Shown here: positions 25,856 to 33,771 of the stretch, in pieces
How positions within the stretch are numbered: position 1 is the stretch's first letter
How the letters are laid out: each line of letters opens with the position of its first letter
Source of the DNA: a bacterium
GTDB lineage: Bacteria; Desulfobacterota; Binatia; HRBIN30; CADEER01
Reading direction: 5' to 3'
Length of the DNA: 64,000 bases
Assembly (NCBI GenBank): GCA_030430165.1
Contig: JAUIGL010000014.1
Location: 26,692 to 90,691 of the forward strand
The notes under the pieces: generated by a model
Database searches by the model: none
Seen by the model: only the letters and a program-made list of their open reading frames with translations
Told to the model about the DNA's origin: nothing
Translations under genes and position numbers: made by a program

Positions 25856-27120
25856 TCGGTCTGCGCTGCCACGAATGCGGCAGCAAATACGAACAGCAGG
25901 CGGTGCACGTCTGCGAAGAGTGCTTCGGCCCGCTCGAGGTCGAGTACGATTACGATGCGATCAAGCGCACGCTGACCCGCGAACGGATCGAGTCCGGCCC
26001 GGCCAATCTGTGGCGCTACCGCGACCTGCTGCCGGTCGAGGGCGAGCCGGCGATCGGTCCGCACTCCGGGTTGACGCCATTGGTGCGCGCCGACCGCCTG
26101 GCGCGCCAGCTCGGCGTGCGCGAGCTGTACGTCAAGGACGACTCGGTCAACCACCCGACCTTCTCCTACAAGGACCGGGTGGTGCCGGTCGCCCTCGCCA
26201 AGGCGGTCGAGCTCGGTTTCACCACCGTCGCCTGCGCCTCGACCGGAAACCTGGCGAACAGCGTCTCCGCGCACGCCACCAAGGCCGGGCTCGACTGTTA
26301 CATCTTCATCCCCGACAACCTGGAGCGCGGCAAGGTGCTCGGTTCGGCGATCTACGCGCCCAAGCTGGTCGCGGTGCGCGGCAACTACGACGACGTCAAC
26401 CGACTCTGCTCGGAGATCGCCGACAAGTACGGCTGGGCCTTCGTCAACATCAACCTGCGCCCGTACTACACCGAAGGGGCGAAGACCTACGCCTACGAGA
26501 TCGCCGAGCAGCTCGGCTGGCGCCTGCCGCAGCACGTCGTCGTGCCCACCGCCGGCGGCACCATCTTGCCGAAGCTCGCCCTGGCCTTCGACGAGCTGCT
26601 CGAGCTCGGCCTGGTCGAAGGCGAGCGACCCAAAATCTACACCGCGCAGGCGGCGGGAAGCGCGCCGGTGGTCACCGCCCTCCACGCCGGCAGCGACACC
26701 ATCACTCCGGTCAAACCCGACACCATCGCCAAGTCGATCGCCATCGGCGACCCGGCCGACGGCTTCTACGTGCTCGAAGCCGTGCGCCGCTCGGGCGGAT
26801 GGGGCGAGGCCGCCAGCGACCCGGAGATCGTCGAGGCGATCAAGCTGCTGGCCCGCAGCGAGGGGATCTTCACCGAGCCCGCCGGCGGGGTGACCCTGGC
26901 GGCGACGCGCAAGCTGATCGAGCAGGGCCGCATTCCGGCGGACGAGTCGATCGCCGTGTGCATCACCGGAAACGGCTACAAGACGGTCGAAGCCGTCGCC
27001 GACGAGGTCGAAAAGGGCCACGTCATCGACGCGCGGCTCGCCGATTTCGACGACCTCCACCGAGGCTTGAACTCCCGCGAGAGCCAAGAGAAGGTGGCAG
27101 AGAAGACGATCGCGAGCTGA
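25843..27120 (+). CDS. thrC: Threonine synthase-like PLP enzyme
   Basis: 425 residues from ATG 25843, which is preceded by a perfect AAGGAG. An N-terminal zinc ribbon (CHEC and CEEC) precedes the fold-type II PLP domain. The PLP lysine is in NHPTFSYKDRVV; other signatures are ACASTGNLANSVSAHA, PTAGGTILPKLA and CITGNGYKTVEAV. These match threonine synthases of the long, zinc-ribbon type, which use O-phosphohomoserine. Its place under a SAM riboswitch with a sulfur carrier and E1 enzyme is unusual for threonine synthesis. It may instead sulfhydrylate phosphohomoserine to homocysteine; that is inference. Confidence 0.85.
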   Translation: MGHVIGLRCHECGSKYEQQAVHVCEECFGPLEVEYDYDAIKRTLTRERIESGPANLWRYRDLLPVEGEPAIGPHSGLTPLVRADRLARQLGVRELYVKDDSVNHPTFSYKDRVVPVALAKAVELGFTTVACASTGNLANSVSAHATKAGLDCYIFIPDNLERGKVLGSAIYAPKLVAVRGNYDDVNRLCSEIADKYGWAFVNINLRPYYTEGAKTYAYEIAEQLGWRLPQHVVVPTAGGTILPKLALAFDELLELGLVEGERPKIYTAQAAGSAPVVTALHAGSDTITPVKPDTIAKSIAIGDPADGFYVLEAVRRSGGWGEAASDPEIVEAIKLLARSEGIFTEPAGGVTLAATRKLIEQGRIPADESIAVCITGNGYKTVEAVADEVEKGHVIDARLADFDDLHRGLNSRESQEKVAEKTIAS

Positions 27121-27167
27121 TTTCGCGGTCGGATTCATTCATACTGATCAAACACGAGGAGCTACAG

Positions 27168-27443
27168 ATGCCAGTGCAAGTTCGTATTCCCACCCCACTG
27201 CGTAAATTCACCGGGAACTCCGAGGAAGTGTCGGCCGACGGCGCCACCGTCGGCAACGTCGTCGAGGACCTCGAGCGACAGTACAGCGGAATCAAGGAGC
27301 GGCTGTGCGACGACGACGGCAAGGTTCGCCGCTTCGTCAACATCTACGTCAACGGCGACGACATCCGCTTTCTCAGCAATCTCGACACGGCGCTGAAGGA
27401 CGGCGACGAGATCTCGATCGTACCGGCAATCGCCGGCGGATGA
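27168..27443 (+). CDS. MoaD/ThiS/CysO-type sulfur carrier protein
   Basis: 91 residues with a ubiquitin-like fold: MPVQVRIPTPLRKFTGN, ATVGNVVEDLERQYSGIKERL, VRRFVNIYVNGDDIRFL and DGDEISIVPAIAGG. The protein ends in Gly-Gly, exposed for adenylation and thiocarboxylation, so no processing protease is needed. It is closest in style to CysO of Mycobacterium, the sulfur donor for CysM. It lies between the threonine-synthase-like gene and a CysM-like gene, 47 nt after the former, with GAGGAG upstream of its ATG. Confidence 0.9.
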   Translation: MPVQVRIPTPLRKFTGNSEEVSADGATVGNVVEDLERQYSGIKERLCDDDGKVRRFVNIYVNGDDIRFLSNLDTALKDGDEISIVPAIAGG

Positions 27444-27477
27444 TGGCGGACGGATCCTCGGGGTTGCGGAGGAACCT

Positions 27478-28479
27478 TTGAGCACGACCAGTCAGAACAG
27501 CGCCAGCGACGACGCGGCGCGTGAGGATTCACCGCCGCGCGCGACGTCGATTCTCGAGTTGGTCGGCAACACGCCGCTGCTCGACGTCACCCGGATGGGC
27601 GACGAGCTGTCGCCCAAGGTTCGGATCTACGCCAAGCTCGAGGGATTCAACCCGGGCGGCTCGGTCAAGGACCGCGCCGCGCTGTGGATGATGCGCCAGG
27701 GAATCGCCAGCGGCGAGCTCCGCGAAGGCAAGATCGTTCTCGATTCGACCTCCGGCAACACCGGGATCGCCCTGGCGATGATCGGCGCCGCCCTCGGCTA
27801 TCCGGTCACCCTGGTGATGCCCGACAACGTCAGCGTCGAACGCAAGAAGATCATCAGCGCCTACGGCGCCGACGTCATCTACAGCAGCGGCATGGAAGGC
27901 TCCGACGGCGCCATCATCAAGTGCCGGGAAGTCCTCAACGCCGACCCCGACCGCTACTTCAAGCCCGATCAGTACTTCAATCCCAACAATCCACAGGCCC
28001 ACTACGAGAGTACCGGGCCGGAAATCTGGGAGGCGACCGGCGGCTCGATCACTCACTTCGTCGCCGGCATCGGTACCGGCGGCACGATCATGGGCACCGG
28101 CCGCTACCTCAAGGAGAAGAATCCGGCGGTGCAGGTGATCGCCGCCGAGCCCGACGACGCCCTGCACGGGCTCGAAGGCCTCAAGCACATGGCGAGCTCG
28201 ATCGTCCCGGGCATCTACCACGAGGAAGAGCTCGACGGGAAAGTTCCGGTACCAACCGAGGACGCCTACGACCTGTGCTACCGCCTCGGCGAAGAGCTCG
28301 GCGTAGTCGTCGGCCAGTCTTCGGGAGCGGCGCTGTACGCAGCTCTCGAGGTGGCTCGCGATCTCGACGAAGGGGTGGTGGTGCTGATCTTCTGCGACTT
28401 CGGCGACCGCTACCTCAGCACCAATCTTTGGCACGGTTGGATCGACTGGGCCCAGAGTCGCGAGCAGAGAAGAAAATGA
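27478..28479 (+). CDS. cysM: Cysteine synthase (CysM-like PLP enzyme)
   Basis: 333 residues with a TTG start at 27478, just after GGAGGA. The PLP lysine is in NPGGSVKDRAALWM. Other signatures are STSGNTGIALAMIGAALGYP, HFVAGIGTGGTIMGTGRYLKEKNP and FGDRYLSTNLW, all typical of the O-acetylserine/O-phosphoserine sulfhydrylase family. The RYLSTNLW ending favours the CysM-like branch that accepts thiocarboxylated carrier proteins, as shown for mycobacterial CysM with CysO. Next to the carrier gene, it could make cysteine from carrier-bound sulfide. Confidence 0.9.
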   Translation: MSTTSQNSASDDAAREDSPPRATSILELVGNTPLLDVTRMGDELSPKVRIYAKLEGFNPGGSVKDRAALWMMRQGIASGELREGKIVLDSTSGNTGIALAMIGAALGYPVTLVMPDNVSVERKKIISAYGADVIYSSGMEGSDGAIIKCREVLNADPDRYFKPDQYFNPNNPQAHYESTGPEIWEATGGSITHFVAGIGTGGTIMGTGRYLKEKNPAVQVIAAEPDDALHGLEGLKHMASSIVPGIYHEEELDGKVPVPTEDAYDLCYRLGEELGVVVGQSSGAALYAALEVARDLDEGVVVLIFCDFGDRYLSTNLWHGWIDWAQSREQRRK

Positions 28480-28530
28480 ACAAGCCCGACCAACCCATGG
28501 AATCGGTGGTCTCGTAGCGCGAAAGCCTCC

Positions 28531-29076
28531 ATGCGCCTGAGCGATCAACAGATCGAGCAGTACAGCAGGCAGATTCTGGTGCCCGAGATCGGCGGTACCG
28601 GCCAGCAGAAGCTGCTGTCCTCGGCGCTCGCCTGGCGCGGCGAATCCGCCGCCGTCGACAGCGCGGTCGGCTACTTGCGCGGCTCGGGCATCGAAGCCGC
28701 GGGCAGCCCGGACGACGCCGACCTGGTGGTCGCCGATCGCAGCGCTCTGCCTCTCGCCGACGCTTTCCCGGCCGGCGCACCGCTGCTGCTGCTGCACTGC
28801 GCCGGAGCCACCGCCTGGTACAGCGAAGGGTGCACCACTTCGGATTGCCCGAGCTGCATCGCCGAGGCGATCGACGCCCGCGCCGGTAGCGCCGACGGGA
28901 CAGGACCGGCCGCGCTCGCCCTGGTGCTCGGCTGCGCCGCCGCGCTCGAGCTCACCCGGCGCGTGCTCGGGCTCGGCACGAGCCGCCTCGGTCTGATCGA
29001 GATCGCCGACGGCGGTCTCACCCGCCGCCGTTTCGACCTCGAGCCAGGTCGCGACTGCCGCCACCGGAGCGCCTGA
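28531..29076 (+). CDS. Degenerate E1-like (MoeB/HesA-related) protein
   Basis: 181 residues. It starts with a typical MoeB-family N-terminus (LSDQQIEQYSRQILVPEIGGTGQQKLL) and ends with DGGLTRRRFDLEPGRDCRHR, matching the E1 C-terminus. The central ATP-binding Rossmann domain with GxGGLG is missing. A short Cys cluster (CTTSDCPSC) remains. It thus looks like an internally deleted relative of the E1 at 25112. It could be a scaffold or regulator, or a decaying gene; codon use and frame are intact, favouring function. It lies between cysM and the radical SAM gene (3 nt before the latter). Confidence 0.7.
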   Translation: MRLSDQQIEQYSRQILVPEIGGTGQQKLLSSALAWRGESAAVDSAVGYLRGSGIEAAGSPDDADLVVADRSALPLADAFPAGAPLLLLHCAGATAWYSEGCTTSDCPSCIAEAIDARAGSADGTGPAALALVLGCAAALELTRRVLGLGTSRLGLIEIADGGLTRRRFDLEPGRDCRHRSA

Positions 29077-29079
29077 GCG

Positions 29080-30303
29080 ATGTCGCCGAATCCGGGATTC
29101 CTCAAGCTCGACCTGGCGATCCGCGGAATCGTCGTCGACGATTCGCTGCGCGGGCGCAACGATCTGTTCCACGCGCCGACGGTGCGCGGACCGGTCGCGC
29201 GCAGCGTCGAGCTGGTGCTGCCGGGCGAAGTCCTGGTGAGCGCGCCGGTCGACGAGGCGTTCACCACCGACTCTCCCTACTCGCTGCTGCAGGAGGCCGA
29301 TCGCTTCTACCTGCAAGCCGGCGACGAGCGAGCCGAAGTCCAGATCGTCGGCGCCCCCGGCTACTACGCGAAGAAGACGCGGTCGGGACTGCCGATGTGG
29401 CGGATCGGCAGCAGCTACGGCCCCTACCTCGCGATCAATCCGGCGAGCCGCTGCGCGTTTTCCGCCAAGGGATCGCAGTGCCAGTTCTGTGACGCATCGA
29501 CCCAAGGGGTCGACCGCGACGAGCCGATTCCCGTCGAGGACGTGGTCGATACGGTGCGCGCTGCCTTCGCCGAGGGCGCCATCGATTTCGTCTATCTGCA
29601 CATCGGTTACGTCGACTCGGAGGACTCGGGAGTGCGCTTCCTCGAGCCGTACGTGCGCGCGATCAAACGGCACTTCGACACGCTGGTCGCCGTCCAGCTG
29701 CAGCCGCCGCGCGACAACCGCTGGATCGACTACATCTACGCAATCGGTGTCGACGCCCTCAGCTACAGCATCCAGATCCACGACGAGGAAATCCTCAAGT
29801 CGCTGTGCGTCGGCCGGGTCGAGCAGGTCGGGCGCCAACGCTACTACGACGCCCTCGCCCACGCGGCGCAGATCTTTCCCAACGGCACGGTGTGGAGCGA
29901 CCTCATCGTCGGCCTCGAGCCGACCGAATCGACGATCGCCGGCGTCGACAGTCTGGTCGACATGGGAGTGCTGCCGGTGCTCTCGGTGTTCCGCCCGCTC
30001 GGCGATACCGACCTGCGCGACCACCCGATGCCCGACACCGCCGAGGTCGCGCCGGTGTTCGCCCACATGTTCGAGCGGGTCCGCGAAGCCGGCATCAACA
30101 TCAACTGGGTGCGCGATCTCAGCTTTGCCGTGACCCCGTTCGAAGCCCGCTACTTCTCCGATCCCGACGCCGCCGTCTCCGGAGCGCTCGGCCCACTCTA
30201 CCGATCGCGGCTCGGCAACCTCGCGGTGCGCAACCTGTCCCGACTGCGGCGACGGCTGCGAGTGCGCCAGGTCAACGACTCCTTCGGCTCCTCCAATCTC
30301 TGA
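29080..30303 (+). CDS. Radical SAM-like protein with CX8CX2C cluster spacing
   Basis: 407 residues. Near residues 127-139 is NPASRCAFSAKGSQCQFCDAS: Cys spacing CX8CX2C instead of the canonical CX3CX2C, close to the CX9CX2C of Elp3. Downstream text (FVYLHIGYVDSED, LVAVQLQPP, ALSYSIQIHDEEIL, WSDLIVGLEPTESTI, VLSVFRPLGDTDLR) follows radical SAM TIM-barrel strands. An N-terminal domain of about 125 residues precedes the cluster. No exact family recognised. Being last in the sulfur operon core it may insert sulfur or modify a sulfur compound; that is inference. Confidence 0.65.
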   Translation: MSPNPGFLKLDLAIRGIVVDDSLRGRNDLFHAPTVRGPVARSVELVLPGEVLVSAPVDEAFTTDSPYSLLQEADRFYLQAGDERAEVQIVGAPGYYAKKTRSGLPMWRIGSSYGPYLAINPASRCAFSAKGSQCQFCDASTQGVDRDEPIPVEDVVDTVRAAFAEGAIDFVYLHIGYVDSEDSGVRFLEPYVRAIKRHFDTLVAVQLQPPRDNRWIDYIYAIGVDALSYSIQIHDEEILKSLCVGRVEQVGRQRYYDALAHAAQIFPNGTVWSDLIVGLEPTESTIAGVDSLVDMGVLPVLSVFRPLGDTDLRDHPMPDTAEVAPVFAHMFERVREAGININWVRDLSFAVTPFEARYFSDPDAAVSGALGPLYRSRLGNLAVRNLSRLRRRLRVRQVNDSFGSSNL

Positions 30304-30341
30304 CGCCGGCCGACAGCAGCTGCGAACGACTCCCGCGGACC

Positions 30342-31781
30342 ATGGCTCAACCGAGTAGCTTCGTCGTCGACACCCGACCGATCTGGATCCTGCTGCTGCA
30401 GAGCGTGCGGCAGCCCTTGCTGTTGGCGACCGGGGCGGCGATCTACTTCGCGGTGCGCAGCGTCGGCCCGCCGGTCGACCTCGACCCGGCCGGGCACCGC
30501 GCTCTGGCGGTCTTCGCGCTGTGCGTCTTCTACTGGGTGTTCGACGTTCTGCCGCTGATGATCACCAGCATCCTGGCGATCATCCTGTTGCCACTCACCG
30601 GGGTTCTGCCAGCCAAGGAAGCCTACGCTCTGTTCGGCAGCGAGGCGGTGTTCTTCATCCTCGGGGCATTCATTCTCGCCGCGGCGATGATGAAGTCCGG
30701 ACTTTCGGCTCGGCTCGCATTGATGATCCTGAGTCGCTTTGGCCACGAGCCGATCTCGCTGCTGCGCGGCATCTTCGTGCTCAACGCGACCATGTCGTTC
30801 TTCATGTCGGAGCACGCGGTGGCAGCGATGACCTTTCCGATCCTGGTCGAGCTGATCGCCGCCCTGCACCTGCCGGCGAGCCGAGACAGCTACGGCCGCG
30901 CGCTCTTTCTGGCGATGGCGTGGGGCTCGACCATCGGTGGCGTCGCGACCCTGCTCGGCGGCGCGCGCGCTCCGCTCGCTCTCGGGATTCTGCGCGAGGT
31001 CACCGGCGATAGCTATTCGTTCACCGAGTGGGCCGCACTGAACGTTCCCCTCACCCTTTCGCTGTCGGTGGCGGCGTGGATCGTCCTGCGTACCTTCTTC
31101 CCGATCGGCGTGCTCGACGTCTCGAAAGCGGAGCAGGCGGTCGAGGAACGCCTGATGAAGATCGGGCGCATGACCCTGCAAGAACGGCTGGTGGCGGGTG
31201 TCATGATCGCGACCATCGCCTGCTGGATCGTGCTGGGCGAGAGCTTCGGTCTCGCCAACATCGCGCTCGCCGCGGTCGTCGTCCTGTTCGCGATCGGCGC
31301 GGTGCAGTGGCGCGACGTCGAGGGCTACGTCAACTGGGGCCTGATCCTGATGTACGGCGGCGCGATCAGTCTCGGATCGGCGCTGCACAAGAGCGGTGCC
31401 GCCACCTGGCTGGCCGACCAGACGATCGCCAGCTGGGCGAGCGGACCAGTCACCGTGATTCTGCTGATCACCGCGTCCGCAGTGCTGCTGACCGAGATGA
31501 TGAGCAACTCCGCCGCGGTCGCGATTCTGATGCCACTCAGCATCGCCGTCGCCGGCCAATTCGACATCGATCCGCGCCTCATGGCGCCGCTGGTCGCGGT
31601 CCCCGCCGGCCTGTCCTTCATCCTGCCGATCGGGACCCCGGCCAATGCGATGGCGTACTCGTCGGGCTATCTCAAAGTCAGCCACCTGATCATTCCGGGG
31701 CTGATCCTTCACCTGACCGCTCTGGTGATCTTCAATCTGTTGGTCTGGTTCTACTGGCCGCTACTCGGCGTGGCGAGCTGA
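30342..31781 (+). CDS. DASS-family (SLC13-type) sodium-coupled anion transporter
   Basis: 479 residues from ATG 30342, with about eleven hydrophobic helices (LLLATGAAIYFAV, FALCVFYWVFDVLPLMITSILAIILLP, FFILGAFILAAAMM). SLC13 hallmarks are NATMSFFMSEHAVAAMTFP, TEMMSNSAAVAILMPL and PIGTPANAMAYSSG, the SNT/TPAN-type hairpin motifs. The family moves dicarboxylates, citrate or sulfate with Na+. Behind the sulfur operon a sulfate role is plausible; unproven. A UspA-like gene follows 19 nt later, a common pairing for DASS transporters. Confidence 0.85.
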   Translation: MAQPSSFVVDTRPIWILLLQSVRQPLLLATGAAIYFAVRSVGPPVDLDPAGHRALAVFALCVFYWVFDVLPLMITSILAIILLPLTGVLPAKEAYALFGSEAVFFILGAFILAAAMMKSGLSARLALMILSRFGHEPISLLRGIFVLNATMSFFMSEHAVAAMTFPILVELIAALHLPASRDSYGRALFLAMAWGSTIGGVATLLGGARAPLALGILREVTGDSYSFTEWAALNVPLTLSLSVAAWIVLRTFFPIGVLDVSKAEQAVEERLMKIGRMTLQERLVAGVMIATIACWIVLGESFGLANIALAAVVVLFAIGAVQWRDVEGYVNWGLILMYGGAISLGSALHKSGAATWLADQTIASWASGPVTVILLITASAVLLTEMMSNSAAVAILMPLSIAVAGQFDIDPRLMAPLVAVPAGLSFILPIGTPANAMAYSSGYLKVSHLIIPGLILHLTALVIFNLLVWFYWPLLGVAS

Positions 31782-31800
31782 GGAACCTGGGAGCTTCGCA

Positions 31801-32298
31801 ATGAACGACAACGTCCTGCTCGTGGTTCCACCCGGCGTCAAACCTCGCATCGGCTTCGAGCACGCCCTCGAGCGCGTCGTCGAGAAGGGTGGCAAGTTGA
31901 TCGCTCTCGCCATCCTCGACCCGCGCGAGACGGCGCGCATCGCCGCGCGTCTCGACAGCGCCTTCATGGGCGAGCGGGTCGGCGATCGGGTGATGGCCGC
32001 GCTCTCGCGCGAGCAGAGTGTCCGCGCCGAGAGCCTGCTCGACGAGATGGCCAAATGCGCCGCCAAGGCCGGCGTCGAAATGGTCCCGCTGGTCGAGAGC
32101 GGCGACACCGGCGAAGTCTGCGACAAGGCGATCCGCGAGCACGACGTCGGCTACGCAGTTCTGATCGCGGAGCGCCAGTCCTGGCTGACGCGCCTGCTGT
32201 CGCGCTCGTCGTCGGTGAAGATCCCGAGCTTCGAAGGATGCGAGATCAAGGTCGTCGAGGAAGCCGACGACGACGGGATCGATCCGGATCGAGTTTGA
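31801..32298 (+). CDS. UspA-like universal stress protein
   Basis: 165 residues. An alpha/beta fold of UspA type: NDNVLLVVPPGVKPRIGFEHAL, GGKLIALAILDP, EMVPLVESGDTGEVCDKAI and VGYAVLIAERQSW. The G-2x-G-9x-G ATP-binding motif is not evident, so it may not bind ATP. It sits directly after the transporter and may modulate it. Confidence 0.7.
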   Translation: MNDNVLLVVPPGVKPRIGFEHALERVVEKGGKLIALAILDPRETARIAARLDSAFMGERVGDRVMAALSREQSVRAESLLDEMAKCAAKAGVEMVPLVESGDTGEVCDKAIREHDVGYAVLIAERQSWLTRLLSRSSSVKIPSFEGCEIKVVEEADDDGIDPDRV

Positions 32299-32323
32299 TT
32301 CGACAGCGAGCCGAAACGCTCGA

Positions 32324-32596
32324 TCAGACGCGGACCTCGACCTGGATCCCGAGCACTTCCTCGAGCAGGACGTGCGCCAGCCACAGGGTGGCGATCAGGA
32401 CCGCGATCGAGCCGAGCGCGATCCCGCTCAGAATCACCAGGGCGAACAAGGTGCCGAGCGCCACACTCGGCGCCGCCCAACCGGGCAGTGTGAGCGCGCC
32501 CGAGAGAAGCGAGATCGGCTCGCGAAAGTCGATTGCCGTCTGCGCTTCGAACAGCGCCTCGGCGAAATCGACGAACGGGCGCAGGTTGTCGATCAC
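32324..32596 (-). CDS. Small two-TM protein at the end of the sigma-factor operon
   Basis: 90 residues from GTG 32596, overlapping the stop of the previous gene by 4 nt (GTGA). The N-terminus (FVDFAEALFEAQTAIDF) is amphipathic; it is followed by hydrophobic segments (WAAPSVALGTLFALVILSGIALGSIAVLIATLWLAHVLL). No family recognised. The strict overlap supports a real gene in the RpoE-type operon. Confidence 0.6.
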   Translation of the reverse strand: MIDNLRPFVDFAEALFEAQTAIDFREPISLLSGALTLPGWAAPSVALGTLFALVILSGIALGSIAVLIATLWLAHVLLEEVLGIQVEVRV

Positions 32597-33156
32597 TGCG
32601 CTTCTCGCGCCGAACGGAGGCCGTGTGCCGAGGCCTCGTGAGTCGTGGTGGCGCCGATCGACAAGATCAGCACCCCGTCCTCGTGGCGCGGGCCGGCGAC
32701 CAGGAACTGGCCGCGGTTGCGCAGCTTGAGGACCGTGTTGACCAGCGTCCGCTGGCCATGCATCAGCATGACGTACAGCGAGACCCGATCGCTGGCGTCG
32801 CAGGCGGTCGGCTGCACCAGCAGATGGCGCCCGCCCGGCACGGCAAACTGCGCCATCTTGGAAAGGCGCACCGGACGGTCTTCCGACTGAAGCAGGCGAT
32901 ACGAGGTGTAGGGAAGTTGGCGCAGGGACTGCTTCAGCGAGATCGTACCCGGCCCCTCCAAGCTGTGATTGCCCTGAAACGAAGCCATCACCACCCGGGT
33001 GCTGACGATTACTTCGTCGTCCGCAGCCGAGGCCGGCGCCAGGAGGAGCGGCGACATTGCCACCAGGCACGCCGCGATCCCACACTGCAACTTGGCTACG
33101 CCGAGCAGCGGCGCGTCGAGCATCGGCGCCGGCGTGGCGACCGTCGCTGCGCTCAC
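32593..33156 (-). CDS. Secreted protein in the sigma-factor operon, unknown function
   Basis: 187 residues from GTG 33156 (overlapping the anti-sigma stop by 4 nt); ATG 33123 is an alternative. A signal peptide ends around LLLAPASA. The mature region reads VIVSTRVVMASFQGNHSLEGP, LKQSLRQLPYTSYRLLQSED and FAVPGGRHLLVQPTAC, a pattern that recurs near ECF sigma operons in related bacteria. It may be an envelope sensor or output; function unknown. Confidence 0.65.
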   Translation of the reverse strand: MSAATVATPAPMLDAPLLGVAKLQCGIAACLVAMSPLLLAPASAADDEVIVSTRVVMASFQGNHSLEGPGTISLKQSLRQLPYTSYRLLQSEDRPVRLSKMAQFAVPGGRHLLVQPTACDASDRVSLYVMLMHGQRTLVNTVLKLRNRGQFLVAGPRHEDGVLILSIGATTTHEASAHGLRSAREAQ

Positions 33157-33722
33157 CGCAGCCCTCCCTCGTCGACCCAGAGGACAGCCATGTGGGTCTC
33201 GGGATCGACCATGAGCTGATCGACTTCGCCGACGATCGACTCGAACTCGGCCGTGTTGTCGAGCCACACCTCGTCGGCGACGTTGCGGACGCGCGTGGCG
33301 ATCTCGACCTGCTCTGCCGCCGTGCCATTGCGCACGAGCGAGTCGCCTGTGTTTCTCTCGGAGCCCGGCAGGACGAGCACGCCAATCGCCAGGGCAGCGG
33401 CGGCGGCCGCCGCCTGCCAGCCCAGCATCGGCGACGACAGCGGCGCGAGATCTTCCCACCAGGCGCTCACCCGGTCGGTCCAGGAGATGCGCTGGTCGCC
33501 TATTTGCGCCGAAACGGATTGCCAGAGATCGGAAGTGTCGACGCTCTCGACGCCGGCGCCGATCTCTTCGGCGATCAAGTCCTGCAGGCTCTCCAGGGAA
33601 CGCAGCTCGCCTTCGCAGTCGCGACAACGAGTGATGTGCAGCGCCACCGAACGCATGTGGCTTCCATCGAGCTCACCGTCGAAAAAGCGCGCTACCAGGG
33701 GACTGATCTCGGGACAGCTCAT
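33153..33722 (-). CDS. Zinc-finger anti-sigma factor
   Basis: 189 residues. The N-terminus carries an HxxxCxxC motif (HITRCRDCEGEL) typical of ZAS-type anti-sigma factors. It is followed by a single TM (LGWQAAAAAAALAIGVLVLPG, about residues 101-121) and a C-terminal periplasmic part ending in VDPETHMAVLWVDEGGLR. It lies 49 nt after the sigma gene on the same strand, the usual sigma/anti-sigma pairing. It would sequester the sigma factor until an envelope signal arrives. Confidence 0.85.
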   Translation of the reverse strand: MSCPEISPLVARFFDGELDGSHMRSVALHITRCRDCEGELRSLESLQDLIAEEIGAGVESVDTSDLWQSVSAQIGDQRISWTDRVSAWWEDLAPLSSPMLGWQAAAAAAALAIGVLVLPGSERNTGDSLVRNGTAAEQVEIATRVRNVADEVWLDNTAEFESIVGEVDQLMVDPETHMAVLWVDEGGLR

Positions 33723-33771
33723 CGTGCGGCATCCTCGGCAAACATACGTCCGCGGGTCGAAGGGGTCAGGG

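Noticed and set aside
28476..28517. 13-codon ORF after cysM
   Set aside because: Too short and without support.
32593..33627. Long 344-codon minus frame
   Set aside because: Only its C-terminal part from 33156 is coding; the earlier part overlaps the anti-sigma gene in another frame.
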